Assembly (NCBI GenBank): GCA_022605955.1
Contig: JAKCOZ010000012.1
Location: 25,976,015-26,040,014, forward strand
DNA from: Rallus limicola
Lineage: Eukaryota > Chordata > Aves > Gruiformes > Rallidae
Length of the DNA: 64,000 nucleotides
Direction of reading: 5' to 3'
The notes beneath the pieces were generated by a model. It made no database searches, was not told the origin of the DNA, and saw only the letters and a list, made by a program, of their open reading frames with translations. A program made the position numbers and the translations under genes. How positions within the stretch are numbered: position 1 is the stretch's first letter; the number at the start of each line of letters is the position of its first letter. Below, one piece after another: positions 53,437 through 64,000 of the stretch.

Positions 53437-55099
53437 GCTTGCCTGGGTGGCAATCAGCAGCTCTATGCACCCTGGGAAATGCCATGTCCTCTTCAATTCT
53501 GTGTATTTATTCTGAAGCAGTTTTGCAGTTGATTGAAAATAGCATTTTCTCTACCAAAACACGGCTTGCTTCATGCCCAGAGCTGAGAAGCCAGGACAAT
53601 GCCCTGACTGCTGGCTGCAGAGCCCCTGTGATGGGAACTGCAGGCCAGCTCTTGCTGCATGGTAATGGCACACATCACCTGCAATGCCACATTTACCTAA
53701 TATTCCACTGGCTCCCACTTTGAGCACCTTAATTTAGTCACGTTGGTGTGTATGAGACAGCAAAACCTGTTTGCCATGGCTGTGAGGAGGAATGCTATGC
53801 TCCTTATACACAAAGGAGTTCTGCCAGGAGTGCAGTGGCAAACCACACCATGCCTTCCTTGACCAAGGGTAGAGAATATAAGGAGATGAGTTAAACAGCA
53901 TGATTTAAGCACTTATATCTGGCTGGTTATTGACTCCTGGTTTTAAAGGGATGGGAGAGGAACTTAGAAGAGAAGCTAATAGGAGTGGAAACTTGATTCC
54001 ATCTTTTTGCATCCAAGTTTAGATAGTCTAAGATAGTAAAAAAAAATACTAGAGGTAATCTTACAGCTTACTCCAAATGGCAGAAAGAAACAGAACCAGC
54101 TCCATGGTCAGTGCACTCCTGCCTTTGATAAACACCAAGACATCTGTTCTCTCTGCTCCCATCCACCAAGGCAGGCAAAGTGCAGGTCTGCACCAGAGGA
54201 AGACGATCCAGAACACAGAGTGGATGTAATGTTTTCATAACTGCAGGGAAGCCTGTGTGCTTAAAGAGATCTCCTTTATAAAGAAGAAATCAGATTTACT
54301 GTAATTGCCTGGGGGGGGAGTTTCTTCAACATAGGAAGGTTTGTTTGGTGATCACTCTACACCCAAATCAAATGTCAATGACAAATGAGGAGTTGCACAG
54401 TGCATGTATCATACAGCTGATGCTACTGTCAGTAGAAGTGAGAGAGGCAAAATGTAAATAGCTTTCAAATGATGTTTGCAGAGTTACAGGATTTAAAAAA
54501 AAAACACATTTAAAACATTTTAGCTTCTTTATCAAGCTTGCAGTGGGGTCCTGCATGCTTAAAAGAACTCTGTCTGGAAACGAAGACATGTTTTGAAGGT
54601 TGAACAGGTCTGAACATGTGTATGCAGTTTCTTCAGAAAAAAAAAAGAATTAAATTTTATTCTTCAGAAACAACATTTCAGTGCATGACTCAGCTCTTCC
54701 TCTCTTTTCTATCTGTTCATAAATACCCTGCATGTGTGTGGGCCAGGCTGACAGCACAGCAGACACAACAGTTTGTTGTGCATGGTTTGGGGCAACGTTC
54801 CAGAGCCCCTGCAAAGGGTCCATGTGTGGAATGCCATGTTCATCCTCATCAGAGCTCCAGCGTGAGCCCAAGCTCTCCTCTGGTGGTGGGGGAGGAAGAA
54901 AAGGAGAATAACAAAAAAAACCTCACCAAAAATCCCAGAAACTTCACTGGAGGTCCTGAAGGCAGCTGTGGGAGAGCCACATTTATCATAACATAGCTGC
55001 TGGTTGTGTTCAGGCTCGAGCCACTCGTTCATCCTGTCGATACCAGCAGGTGATGGATGTGCCTGAATTCTCCTGTGGACAACCACTGATGTGCTTCAA
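53437..55099 (+). other. SPTSSB: Probable SPTSSB 3' UTR
   Basis: Sequence after the TGA stop has no CR1 and no convincing second gene. Short reading frames here are small and unrecognised. It is read as untranslated region because of its position between the stop codon and the candidate polyadenylation signals. Confidence 0.4.
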
Positions 55100-55105
55100 A
55101 TTAAA
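55100..55105 (+). terminator. Candidate SPTSSB polyadenylation signal
   Basis: ATTAAA is followed within about 15 bases by GT-rich sequence (TGAGTGTGCTGGTGG), the usual layout of a polyadenylation site. It would give a 3' UTR of about 1.7 kb and lies just before the CR1 at 55.24 kb. Another ATTAAA at 54649-54654 lies in an A-rich patch and is an alternative. The true site is unknown. Confidence 0.35.
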
Positions 55106-55240
55106 GCAACAAATACCTGAGTGTGCTGGTGGCACAGGGATGGAGTGGTTCAGGCCCAGATGGAAGGCAAAGACTCAGCTGTCCTATCAGTTTAATCACA
55201 CCTAGAGATATGAGGTACCCAGCTGTAATCACACGTACAT

Positions 55241-56180
55241 AATATCTTTATTGATGACCTAGATGAGGGCATTGAGTGCACCCTCAGTAAGTTCGCAGAT
55301 GACACTAAATTGGCTGGGAGTGTGGATCTGCCTGGGGGTAGCGAGGCCCTACAGAGGGATCTGGACAGGCTGGAGAGCTGGGCTGAAGCCAGTGGCATGA
55401 GGTTCAACAAGAGCAAGTGCCGAGTCCTACACTTTGGCCACAACAACCCCAGGCAGCGCTATAGGCTTGGGGCGGAGTGGCTGGAGGCCTGTGTGGAGGA
55501 AAGGGACCTGGGGGTACTGACTGATGCCCGGCTGAACATGAGCCGACAGTGTGCGCGGGTGGCCAAGAAGGCCAACGGCGTCCTGGCTTGCATCAAAAAC
55601 AGTGTTACTAGTAGGGACAGGGAGGGAATTGTCCCCCTGTACTCAGCACTTGTGAGGCCGCATCTCGAGTGCTGTGTTCAGTTTTGGGCCCCTCACTACA
55701 GGAAAGACATTGAGGCCCTGGAACGCGTTCAGAGGAGGGGTACTGAGCTGGGGAGGGGTCTGGAACACAGGCCTTACGAGGAGCGGCTGAGGGAGCTGGG
55801 ATTGTTCAGCCTGGAGAAGAGGAGGCTCAGGGGAGACCTTATAGCTCTCTATAACTTCCTGAAGGGAGGTTGTGGTGAGCTGGGGGTCGGCCTCTTCTCC
55901 CGTGTAGACAGTGACAGAACTAGAGGGAATGGTGTCAAGCTGCGCCAGGGGAGATTCAGGCTGGACATTAGGAAGCACTACTTCTCAGAAAGGGGAGTCA
56001 GGCACTGGAATGCACTGCCCAGGGAGGTGGTGGAGTCACCAACCCTGGGGGTGTTCAAGGAAAGACTAGATGTTGTATTGAGGGACATGGTTTAGTGGGA
56101 GCTGGTAGCAATAGGTGAATGGTTGGACTGGATGATCTTTTAGGTCTTTTCCAACCTTGATAATTCTGTGATTCTGTGAT
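55241..56180 (+). mobile_element. CR1 LINE, relatively young copy with open reverse-transcriptase C-terminus
   Basis: A 5'-truncated element that still has an unbroken frame from about 55241 to the stop at 56093-56095, some 280 codons. The peptide carries the reverse-transcriptase FADD box (KFADDTKL at about 55288-55311) and family blocks [65 protein letters not shown] and [13 protein letters not shown]. It ends in two TTCTGTGAT octamers. It lacks the endonuclease and most of the polymerase, so it cannot move on its own. The open frame and distinct consensus suggest a more recent insertion than the other copies. It is not a host gene. Confidence 0.93.
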
Positions 56181-58378
56181 AAACATCAGAGGAGAGGAAA
56201 AATGTCAAGTATCTGTGAAAATTTCTATGAAAGCAGCCTAGAAAAACAGAATAAAAGTAACAACCCAAATGTTGCAGGTGAAAATTTAAAATATTTACCT
56301 AGCAAGTCGGTGCCTGAACCAAAAACACTTCCCAAAATCCTGTCCTCAAAAAAATTCTCCCTTTGAACTACATGAGGTGATGGTATACACACCATGGCAT
56401 CTCCTCATCGATCCTGTTTCAAAGAACATCTGCTTTTTTTAATTTCTCACCAAGTTTATTGGTTCCAAATGGCACCAACCACATTTTACCTGCTTTCTGG
56501 AGTGTTTTGGAAAAACACTGTCTTAGAGGTAGGCAAAGGCTGGGCTTTCTATCTCAAGGGGCACACACCCTGACCATAACACTGCTCTTTAAACATTGAA
56601 CTTCAAGCAAACAGAACAAGCAAACCTCTTTGTCCAGGAAGAGGGATTTTCCATTGAGCTCTCACAGTGAAATTCCTGTAAAACACTTCTCTTCCTTATT
56701 ATTCCTGTTATCTTTGTTTAGCTTTGCAGGAGGTGCTCAGAAGAGGGAGGAAAACAGCAGCAGTTTGTCTTTGGGAGGGTCCCTGCAGCCTTACTTCAGT
56801 GAAAACCCCTTTTTGTGTGTGTATTCTTCAGCTTCTTGACTAAAATGTAAAATTTTGGGGCAAGTCATCAGGAAGGAGAGAGCTGAAAAGAGCCTCTCTC
56901 TGCTAAAAGGTCTTTTTGAGATTTTTTTTCCAACCCTTTTCACTTCTCCCTTCTACTAGAAAAGCTGAAACAACTCTTAACTGCTTCAGACTCAAAATTA
57001 GTGGTTCCAGGAGATTTCAAAGCACTTTTGGCACACAGCTGAGAACAGAAACATAGTTATTTTTCCCTGGCTGAAGAGAGAGAGGAGGTAGGACACCACT
57101 TTTGATAGCTTGAGACCATAGCACAGCTTGGGAAAGCCTGCTCCAGTTTTGCAATCAGTTTCCCTGTTGGTGAAGCTGTTGATACACGCTGGAGAGAGGA
57201 TTTCCATCAGGTTACATCCACACACTAAGGTGGAGGCACCTGCAAGAGGAGGGTCTCATTTCAGGCAGCTGCCAGTAAAACCAGTGCACATCTTGGTGTG
57301 TACAGCATACAGGCAACACCACTGTTGTGGAGAATGTAGTGTAGGGCTCTCTATAAAACACCCTGACAGGGCACTCTTTCCTCCTGCATCATCATTACTC
57401 TGTTAATTGTAGTTAATTGCTGTGTTATTACCCTATGCTAATTGTAGTTCAGGCTGAACACAGCAGCTGAGAGTTTTCAGACCAAAAAAAAGAAAGCAAA
57501 TGAAAGGACTATGTTAAGAGTAAACAGAACCAATAATCCAACAGTGATCAATGAAACAAAAGCAGAGAGGGAGATGAACCCATTCCAGTTGCATTCACTC
57601 TGAAATTTCAAATTCATCATTCAGTGAAGCACTGAGAAATTTGGGGGGCTCAGCTGGCCAGCACCATACTTCCCTTGTTTAAAATTCATTTTCTTAATTT
57701 CATTTAATCAAAGCTAGCATTTAGCCTGCTGTAAAAGTTTCCTGGCCAATTTCATGGATCACCTCCCAAATCCATTACTGAGGGCAACCACACATGCACA
57801 CATCCAGACCAGGAACCTCCAGAAGCTTCTTCCCAAAGCTCCTCCAGGCAGCTGTTACCAGAGGCTATTACAAAGGGCTTCCCAGGGATTTTTCCTTAGC
57901 ACTGGGTCTTGCTCAGGAAACACAGGGATCAGCATCACCACCAGTGGCCCTGCACATTTACCAGGCTTTTTTTTGCTGAGCTCCCTTTATCACATGAACT
58001 AAAATGCAGAGCTCAAACAGGCTAGCAGCAGTTTATAGCTCAGGGCATCATCAGTGGGATACAGGCATCTCTGATGATCAGCTACCAGCTAAACTCAGTT
58101 TACACAAGCAGTGACTAAAAGTAGTGGTGACTTACTTGAAGTGTGATATTTCTGGTCCTTCTCATAGCCCCAGAGAGATGTACAGGGGCTCCCACCTGAC
58201 TGCTGACTCAACAGAAGAAAAGGAAAGCTCTATTTTCATCCTTTATTTTGACCTTTCTAGAAAAGACTGCAAAACAGTCCCAGGCAGCTGCTGGGGAAGC
58301 TCTGCCATTGCCCATCCCACACATCTTCAGGGCATCTGGGTTCAAACCAGTGACTGGCAGAGACAGGCCATCTTCATC

Positions 58379-58403
58379 CTTTCCAACCCAAACCATTCTA
58401 TGA
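58379..58403 (+). mobile_element. Possible 25-base CR1 3' end remnant
   Basis: TTCCAACCCAAACCATTCTA followed by TGA is the classic CR1 terminal sequence, but nothing before it looks like CR1. It may be an extreme truncation or chance. Confidence 0.4.
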
Positions 58404-58757
58404 CCCAGCTCCATCTCCATGGAATTAATTCCCTGAAAAATGAGAATCCATGCTTCTGAAGTTCTCAAATCTTAAGGATGTTAAAGTACAATATTTTTTT
58501 TCCTGAGGTCTTCTTATTGATGTTATTTGGCCATAATTTAAGATTTTTGCTTTGCATGGAAAGTCACTGAAAACAGTTATAGTTAAAGGTAAAAAGGCCC
58601 TGAAGTTTTTATCAAGTGAAAGATGTCATTAATATATTTTAATTAAAACATTTTTACAAAGGCTCTGTCTTATAGAAACCTTCCAAACCAGCAAACAGAT
58701 ATCATCAATCAACAGCATGCAAAAACTACAGTGTGTGAGAAATTTGCCTTCACAGAG

Positions 58758-59087
58758 ATCCCAGAATCCCAGAATCCCAGACTGGTTTAGGGGGGAAGGA
58801 ACCTGAAAGCCCATCTAGTCCCAACCCCCTGCCATGGGCACGGACACCCCCCACCAGCAAGGGTGCCCAAAGCTCCATCCAACCTGGCTTTGAACCCTGC
58901 CAGGGATCTAGGGGCAGCCTCAGCTTCTCTGGGCACCCTGTGCCAGTGCTCACCACCCCCCCTGGAAAGAATTCCTTTCTGATACCTCATCTAAATCTCC
59001 CCTCCTTCAGCTTAAGGCCATTCCCCACCTTGTCCAGTCACTCCCTGCCCTTGTCACCAGTCCCTCTCCAGCTTTCAAACCTCTTTG
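58758..59087 (-). mobile_element. CR1 LINE, 3' fragment
   Basis: Begins with three CCCAGAAT-type repeats, then GACTGGTTTAGGGGGGAAGG and CCATCTAGTCCCAACCCCC. Same subfamily as the copy at 62.8 kb. The inner edge is approximate. Confidence 0.88.
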
Positions 59088-59259
59088 AAACTTGCCTACA
59101 AACAATAATGGTATGTAAAGGAAAATCTCTCTCATCTCCATGGTAGGAGGTTTCTGCTGCTCTACAGCATAAGCCAGATGTTGTCCTGGTCTGCTCATAC
59201 AAGGCAGAATTACCCCTGCCTGGCACACACAGCACATACCAAGCAGCACTGTGAACACA

Positions 59260-59764
59260 TCACAGAATCACAAGGTTGGAAAAGACCTTTAGGATCACCC
59301 AGTCCAACCATTCCCACCCTAAGCTAAACCAGATCCCTGAGCACCTCATCTCCCCTCTGTTAAACACACCCAGGGCTGGGGACTCAGCCCCTCCCTGGGA
59401 AGCCTGTGCCACAGCCCCACAACTCTGCCAGGGAAGAACTTTGCCCTCCCAGCTGAGCTGAGCCTGCCCTGGCCCAGCTTGAGCCCATTGCCCCTTGTCC
59501 CAGCTCCTGTCCCCTGGCTGAAGAGACCAGCGCCCACCTCTCTGCACCCTCCTGGCAGGGCAGGGCAGGTGGGGAGAAGGTCTCCCCTCAGCCTCCTCTT
59601 CTCCAGGCTCAACACCACCAGCTCCCTCAGCTGCTCCTCAGAGGATTTGCCCTCCAGCCCCTTCCCCAGCCTGGTTGCCCTTCTCTGGACTGGCTCCAGG
59701 ACCCCAATGTCCTTCTGATGGTGAGGAGCCCAGAACTGGACCCAGCACTCAAGGTACTGTCTCA
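59260..59764 (-). mobile_element. CR1 LINE, 3' fragment
   Basis: From TCACAGAATCACAAGGTTGG to GGACCCAGCACTCAAGGTAC. Shares the subfamily blocks of the 12.2- and 38.4-kb copies, in opposite orientation. Confidence 0.92.
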
Positions 59765-62700
59765 TAACATCTGTCTCACTTCATCCCTTCACCTCTTCCC
59801 AAACCACTGCTCCATTTCTAGAGTTTCTTTTCCCTAACTACTTGGATGGTGGGTAAAACCTAACCAACCACCTACTGAAGTGATCATAAAAGAAAGACAG
59901 CAGGGTGCAGTACCAGCAGGACCACACGAACTGCAAACCACACTTGTGCAGCACCAGAATTCACCACTTGCTGAAATTTGGCTGATCCTTGCAGGTGAAT
60001 TACTGCATCCTGGAGCAGAGATGTGGGCAAGTGGCAGTGTGCCAAGCTGAGCATTTGTAAATTAAAGCAGAAAAGGCTAATTTTCAAATTAAATCTTACT
60101 TAACTTGTAATAACTTTCTCATAATCATGCAAAACTATCAACATCCAATGCTGCATCAAAAGCAGCACTGCCCTCTCTACAGTGTGCAAGCTGGCCCCTA
60201 CCCAAGTCATTCTAATGACTTACTCCTAAAATTCCAAACTATCTGATATCCCACCACAAACTGCTTTTGGCATGGAGCCTGTTTCTCTCTGGTAACCCCA
60301 GATATATTCCTACCCAAAACAGCATCCCTGTGTGCATCTAGGTATTGCCAACAGCAGAGTTTAGTGAGAAACCATGACAAAGATAGCCTCTCCTCTCCCT
60401 TCTGGAGTACTGGTCACCTTCTTCAGGGACAAAAGAGCATGTGGGGGTGGGTCCATAGGACAGCAGGAGACACCAGCTTGTTTCTCCCTGTCCCATGGCA
60501 GCAACTGCCAGTTCCCCACAGAGCTGCACCTGCAACCAACTCTCCCTGCTCAGAAAGTGACTTTTGCTGTGGTTGCCCCAGATGGGATGAAGGGTTGGCT
60601 GAGCTGTGAGTCACCTTGTTTCACATCCCCCCTGCTTTGAAAAATTTTCTGCTGCAGACATTGAGCCCCAGAGAAGGAGGAAAACAGAGCCTCAAGACTG
60701 GCATCCAGCACTCTCCATGAAAAAGGGTGATCTGCAGGCCCAGTGAGCTTCCCATATTGTATCAGCACTTCCTTCCAGGCCTAAACTGATCAGAAACTGG
60801 AAAACCTGGGAGTCAGGAGAAAAGCTTGACTCCTGCTAGAGTACCTACCTATCACCAGCTCCTGCAGTCACAGCCCTGCTGCAAACTTGGTGCAGTAAAT
60901 CAAAGGAGTTGAAAATACCAAAATGTTCTGGCAAAATAAAGTTAAATCTCAGGAAACTGACAGTTTAGTGCAATATCACTGTTTGTCAGCTGATGAGGGA
61001 GGTCAGATGCCTATAACGTTCCCTAGGTTCTCCAAACACTGGATCTGAGTGCAGGCCAGCACAGAGCTTGTCCCAGGACTCCAGCAGTGACAGCTGAAAA
61101 ACCACACAGGCTCCTCTACTCTCTGTCCTTGCACACAGGAAGAAAAACTCAGCCTGAACTAAATAAAGACCCCTTGGTTCAAAGTAGGACCCATTTTGTC
61201 CTTAATATTTTCATTCCTTAGAGTAAGAAATATTATCCCTGAATTTGAGGAGCACAAGTTATGAGAATATCTCCAGGCAACTTGTATGGAAACTCCCTAG
61301 CTGTCAGGCTGTGATTCACAGGTGGAGGTAAGAATTAACTCTGAGAATTCACAGTTGTCATCCTGAGTGTCTGCTCCACCCTTATTTCAGAGGCTGCTTT
61401 ACAGCAGTTGCTCCATCAGGACAGCTAAGAGCTGATAAACTCTGCTGATGCTGGTGTTTTGGTAGTCAGCCCCAAAGCAGGGCTGTCCTGGAGTTGTTAC
61501 CAGGCTAACTGAGGCCTCCTCCACATTGGAATAAGAAGTTCCAAGCTAGGAATCAACTGTAGAAATCACTTTGTGTGGCCTAATATAATCTATAGCCACC
61601 TCAGCTACCATAGCTAGGTTTAGTCTAGCCTTAAAAGTGAAATTAAAGAGGCATGTGGACCTTTTGCATCAAAATATGCATCCTAGTACCAAGACAGGCT
61701 CAGGCAAGAGAAAAAAAAGCCAAGACCAAGGACAAAGAGGAGAGCAGGAATAGCCACACGATGGAGAACAGTGTAAACCTGGCAAATCTGTATGAAAAAA
61801 AATCAGGTTCTGCTTTGCTTACAATGACTGAGCAAAGAGGGAGGGGAGGAAATGAAGGTAAATCCTGGCAGTGTCAGGAATAGACAGGTATTGTCAGCAA
61901 GGGGGCTGTTTCAGTGATTTTTTTTCTGACAGCTCCTATCTTTGCTTCATAACCATGGAGTAGGTCAGAAATATCTCATTATTTCAAGGTCATATTCAAG
62001 GCTGAGTTCTATGCCATGAATCTTTATGGGCTTTAGCTATTAAAAAGAAAAAAAAAAAAGAAAACCCACAGGAAGAGAAAAGGCAGGTAGAATGTACACC
62101 AGGGAGTACTTGACACAAAACAACTGAGGCCAGGCCCAGAAGAAAGCACCCTAACATCAGAGAGGGCTGTAATAGGATTGCTGCAATGTAATTAAAAGAC
62201 AGGGTGACAAGGCACAGCAAATGGCCTCACCCATCAGGCTGGCAGAGGAAAGAGCTTGTATCAGTTCTTTGCATTTTCCACAGCCACAAATTGCACAATG
62301 AGAGAAGCCTGGTAGCTCCTATATACTAATTATCTGCCAAATGCACAGCAATTGAGTGATTTATGAAGTAACAGCTGGAAAAAAAAAAAAAAAGATGGTA
62401 AGATGGTGCAAACAGAGCAGACACATCCAGCTCCATAGGGGCTGATGCCTTGCCCAGAGGAAGTACAGGATCTGCCAGGTATTTCACTCAGGGCAGATCA
62501 TGTTCAGCCCCCAAGAAGCCCTCTCCACACCACCAATGCATACTTTTTACCTCCCCTTCCACTATTTCCACTCATAGGATGAAAACAAGTAGAACTAGAC
62601 CACTGCCAAGGTGCACATACCTACATCTAGTGCTGCACTCAGCTGTCTGTGCCATCTCACCTGTGGTGTGGAGAAACATCAACAACTGCTCGGTGCCTTT

Positions 62701-62768
62701 CACATCTGGATAGATGGGACTCATTTGCTATCCAATAAGCTGACTATTTTTGTATCCAAAAGCTCTTA

Positions 62769-63375
62769 TCATAGAATCACTGAACCCCAGACTGGTTTAG
62801 GGGGGAAGGAATCTGAAAGCCCCACCCAGTGTCACCTCCTGCCACAGGCAGGGACACTCCCCATGAGCCTAGGGTGCCCAAACCCCATCCAACCCAGCTT
62901 TGAATCCTGCCAGGGGTCCAGAGGCAGCCCCAGCTTCTCTGTGCATGCTGTGCCATGCCCCCCCACCCTCGCAGGGAAAAGTTACCTCCCAGTATCTCAT
63001 CTACACTTCCCTCTGGAGGGTGTCCCCAGAGTGGAGCAGAGGGACAGGACCTCCCCCCAGACCTGCTGGTCCCACTGCTGGGGATGCAGCCCATGACACA
63101 GCTGGCTTTCTGGGCTGCCAGAGCACATTGCCAGCTCATGTTGAGCTTTTCATCAATCAACACCCCCCTGCCCCACCGAGTCCTTCTCCCCAGGGCTGCT
63201 CTCCAGCCATCCCCTGCCCAGCCTGTCACTGTGCTTGGGACTGCCCTGACCCACGTGCAGGACCTTGCACTTGGCCTTGCTGAACTTCACATGATTCACA
63301 TGAGCCCACCTCTCCAGCCTGTCACAGTCCCTCTGGATGGCAGCCTGTCTTCCTTACCATTTTGGTGTCACCAGA
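62769..63375 (-). mobile_element. CR1 LINE, longer diverged 3' fragment
   Basis: From TCATAGAATCACTGAACCCC through GACTGGTTTAGGGGGGAAGG to reverse-transcriptase-derived sequence (CAGGACCTTGCACTTGGCC, then CTCTCCAGCCTGTCACAGTC). It ends around TTTGGTGTCACCAGAACACC. Confidence 0.88.
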
Positions 63376-63720
63376 ACACCTCAGAGCTGAATACCCTGTT
63401 CAGTATCAGCCTCCTATTCAGAATTACTGTGCCATCTCAAATCTACTCCATCCAAACCTTGTTACCAGAACACAGGACATGGGCACTGAAATAAGCATCT
63501 CACTGCAGCTGCCCTGGGTGCATGGCCTGTTTTACCCAAGAATTATTCAGTAACAAAACTCACATGACCAAGTTCCCCTTTTATATAAATCCATATACTC
63601 CTAAAGAACTGATGAGCTGCAAGCATTTATATCCACTTTGGAAGTTTCCACTCACAAAGGGGAGTCTACAGTTGGAGTCTTTATATTAAAAGTCAACTAC
63701 ACATACAGTAAGTTCATAAA

Positions 63721-64000
63721 TCATAGAATCATAGAATTATAGAATTATAGAATTATAGACTGGTCTGGGTTGGAAGGGATCTCAAGGATCACAGAGCTCC
63801 AACCCCCTGCCACAGGCAGGGACACCAACCTCCAGGCCTGGAGCTACACAAGGTTGCCCAGGGCCCCAGCCAACCTGGCCTTGAACACCCACAGGGACGG
63901 GGCACCCACCACCTCTCTGGGCAGCCCCTGCCAGCCCCTCACCACTCTCTCTGCACAGAACTTCCCCCCAATCTCTCCTCTCACCCTTCCCTCCTCCAGC
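63721..64000 (-). mobile_element. CR1 LINE, cut by the window end
   Basis: Begins with five octamer-like repeats (TCATAGAATCATAGAATTAT and three more), then CTGGTCTGGGTTGGAAGGG and the GGCACCCACC block. It continues beyond the last base of the window. Confidence 0.93.

Larger units (their letters stand above)
56181..62768. other. Intergenic downstream of SPTSSB
   Basis: Apart from the CR1s at 58.8 and 59.3 kb, the possible CR1 remnant at 58.4 kb and A-runs near 62.05 and 62.38 kb, nothing is identifiable. No coding exon of a further gene is seen. Confidence 0.5.

Noticed and set aside
55310..56095. A 261-codon frame as a host gene
   Set aside because: It is the C-terminal part of a CR1 reverse transcriptase, starts inside a frame that is already open, and ends with CR1 terminal octamers.
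62378..62392. A-run as the tail of a processed retrocopy
   Set aside because: No gene-like sequence precedes the A-run on either strand.

Overview
The window is from a bird nuclear genome. It is dense in chicken-repeat-1 (CR1) LINE fragments with their typical 3' ends (tandem copies of an octamer like ATTCTATG). By my boundaries there are about twenty copies or pieces covering roughly 9 kb (about 14%), in both orientations and from several subfamilies. It carries two vertebrate genes with introns that lie next to each other in other amniotes. No bacterial operon, CRISPR array, phage or viral gene is visible.

Two protein-coding genes can be supported. OTOL1 (otolin-1, a secreted short-chain collagen with a C1q head, found in otoconia and otoliths of the inner ear) is on the minus strand with four coding exons: 24754-24403, 22770-22681, 20862-20791 and 20650-19755. 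They join in frame to a 469-residue protein, and all three introns are phase 1. SPTSSB (small subunit B of serine palmitoyltransferase, an endoplasmic-reticulum membrane protein of sphingolipid synthesis) is on the plus strand, with one 80-codon coding exon at 53194-53436. Its likely promoter is a CpG island around 43.3-44.3 kb, with a TATA-like box at 43556 and a probable non-coding first exon ending at 43627. The two genes are divergent and about 19 kb apart, start to start. They work in unrelated pathways; adjacency is conserved synteny, not an operon.

Layout: 1-19 kb is intergenic DNA downstream of OTOL1 with six CR1 pieces and small tandem duplications. 19.0-24.8 kb is OTOL1, with CR1 copies of both orientations in intron 2. 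24.8-43.3 kb is the shared upstream region: an AT-rich tract, possible enhancer sequence, and a dense run of CR1s including a nested, rearranged cluster at 33.5-34.1 kb and a copy inside a TATACA-type microsatellite at 32.1-33.0 kb. 43.3-55.2 kb is SPTSSB, which is free of recognisable CR1. 55.2-64 kb is downstream sequence with a fairly young CR1 that still has a long open reverse-transcriptase segment, plus four older CR1s, the last cut by the window edge.

I found no convincing novel biological system. The most unusual items are a perfect 35-bp foldback palindrome inside a CR1 (33650-33728), a GC-rich minisatellite at the very start of the SPTSSB first intron, and an isolated collagen-like segment with a donor-like end at 30677-30710. 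All calls were made by reading the sequence; comparisons with known proteins are from memory.
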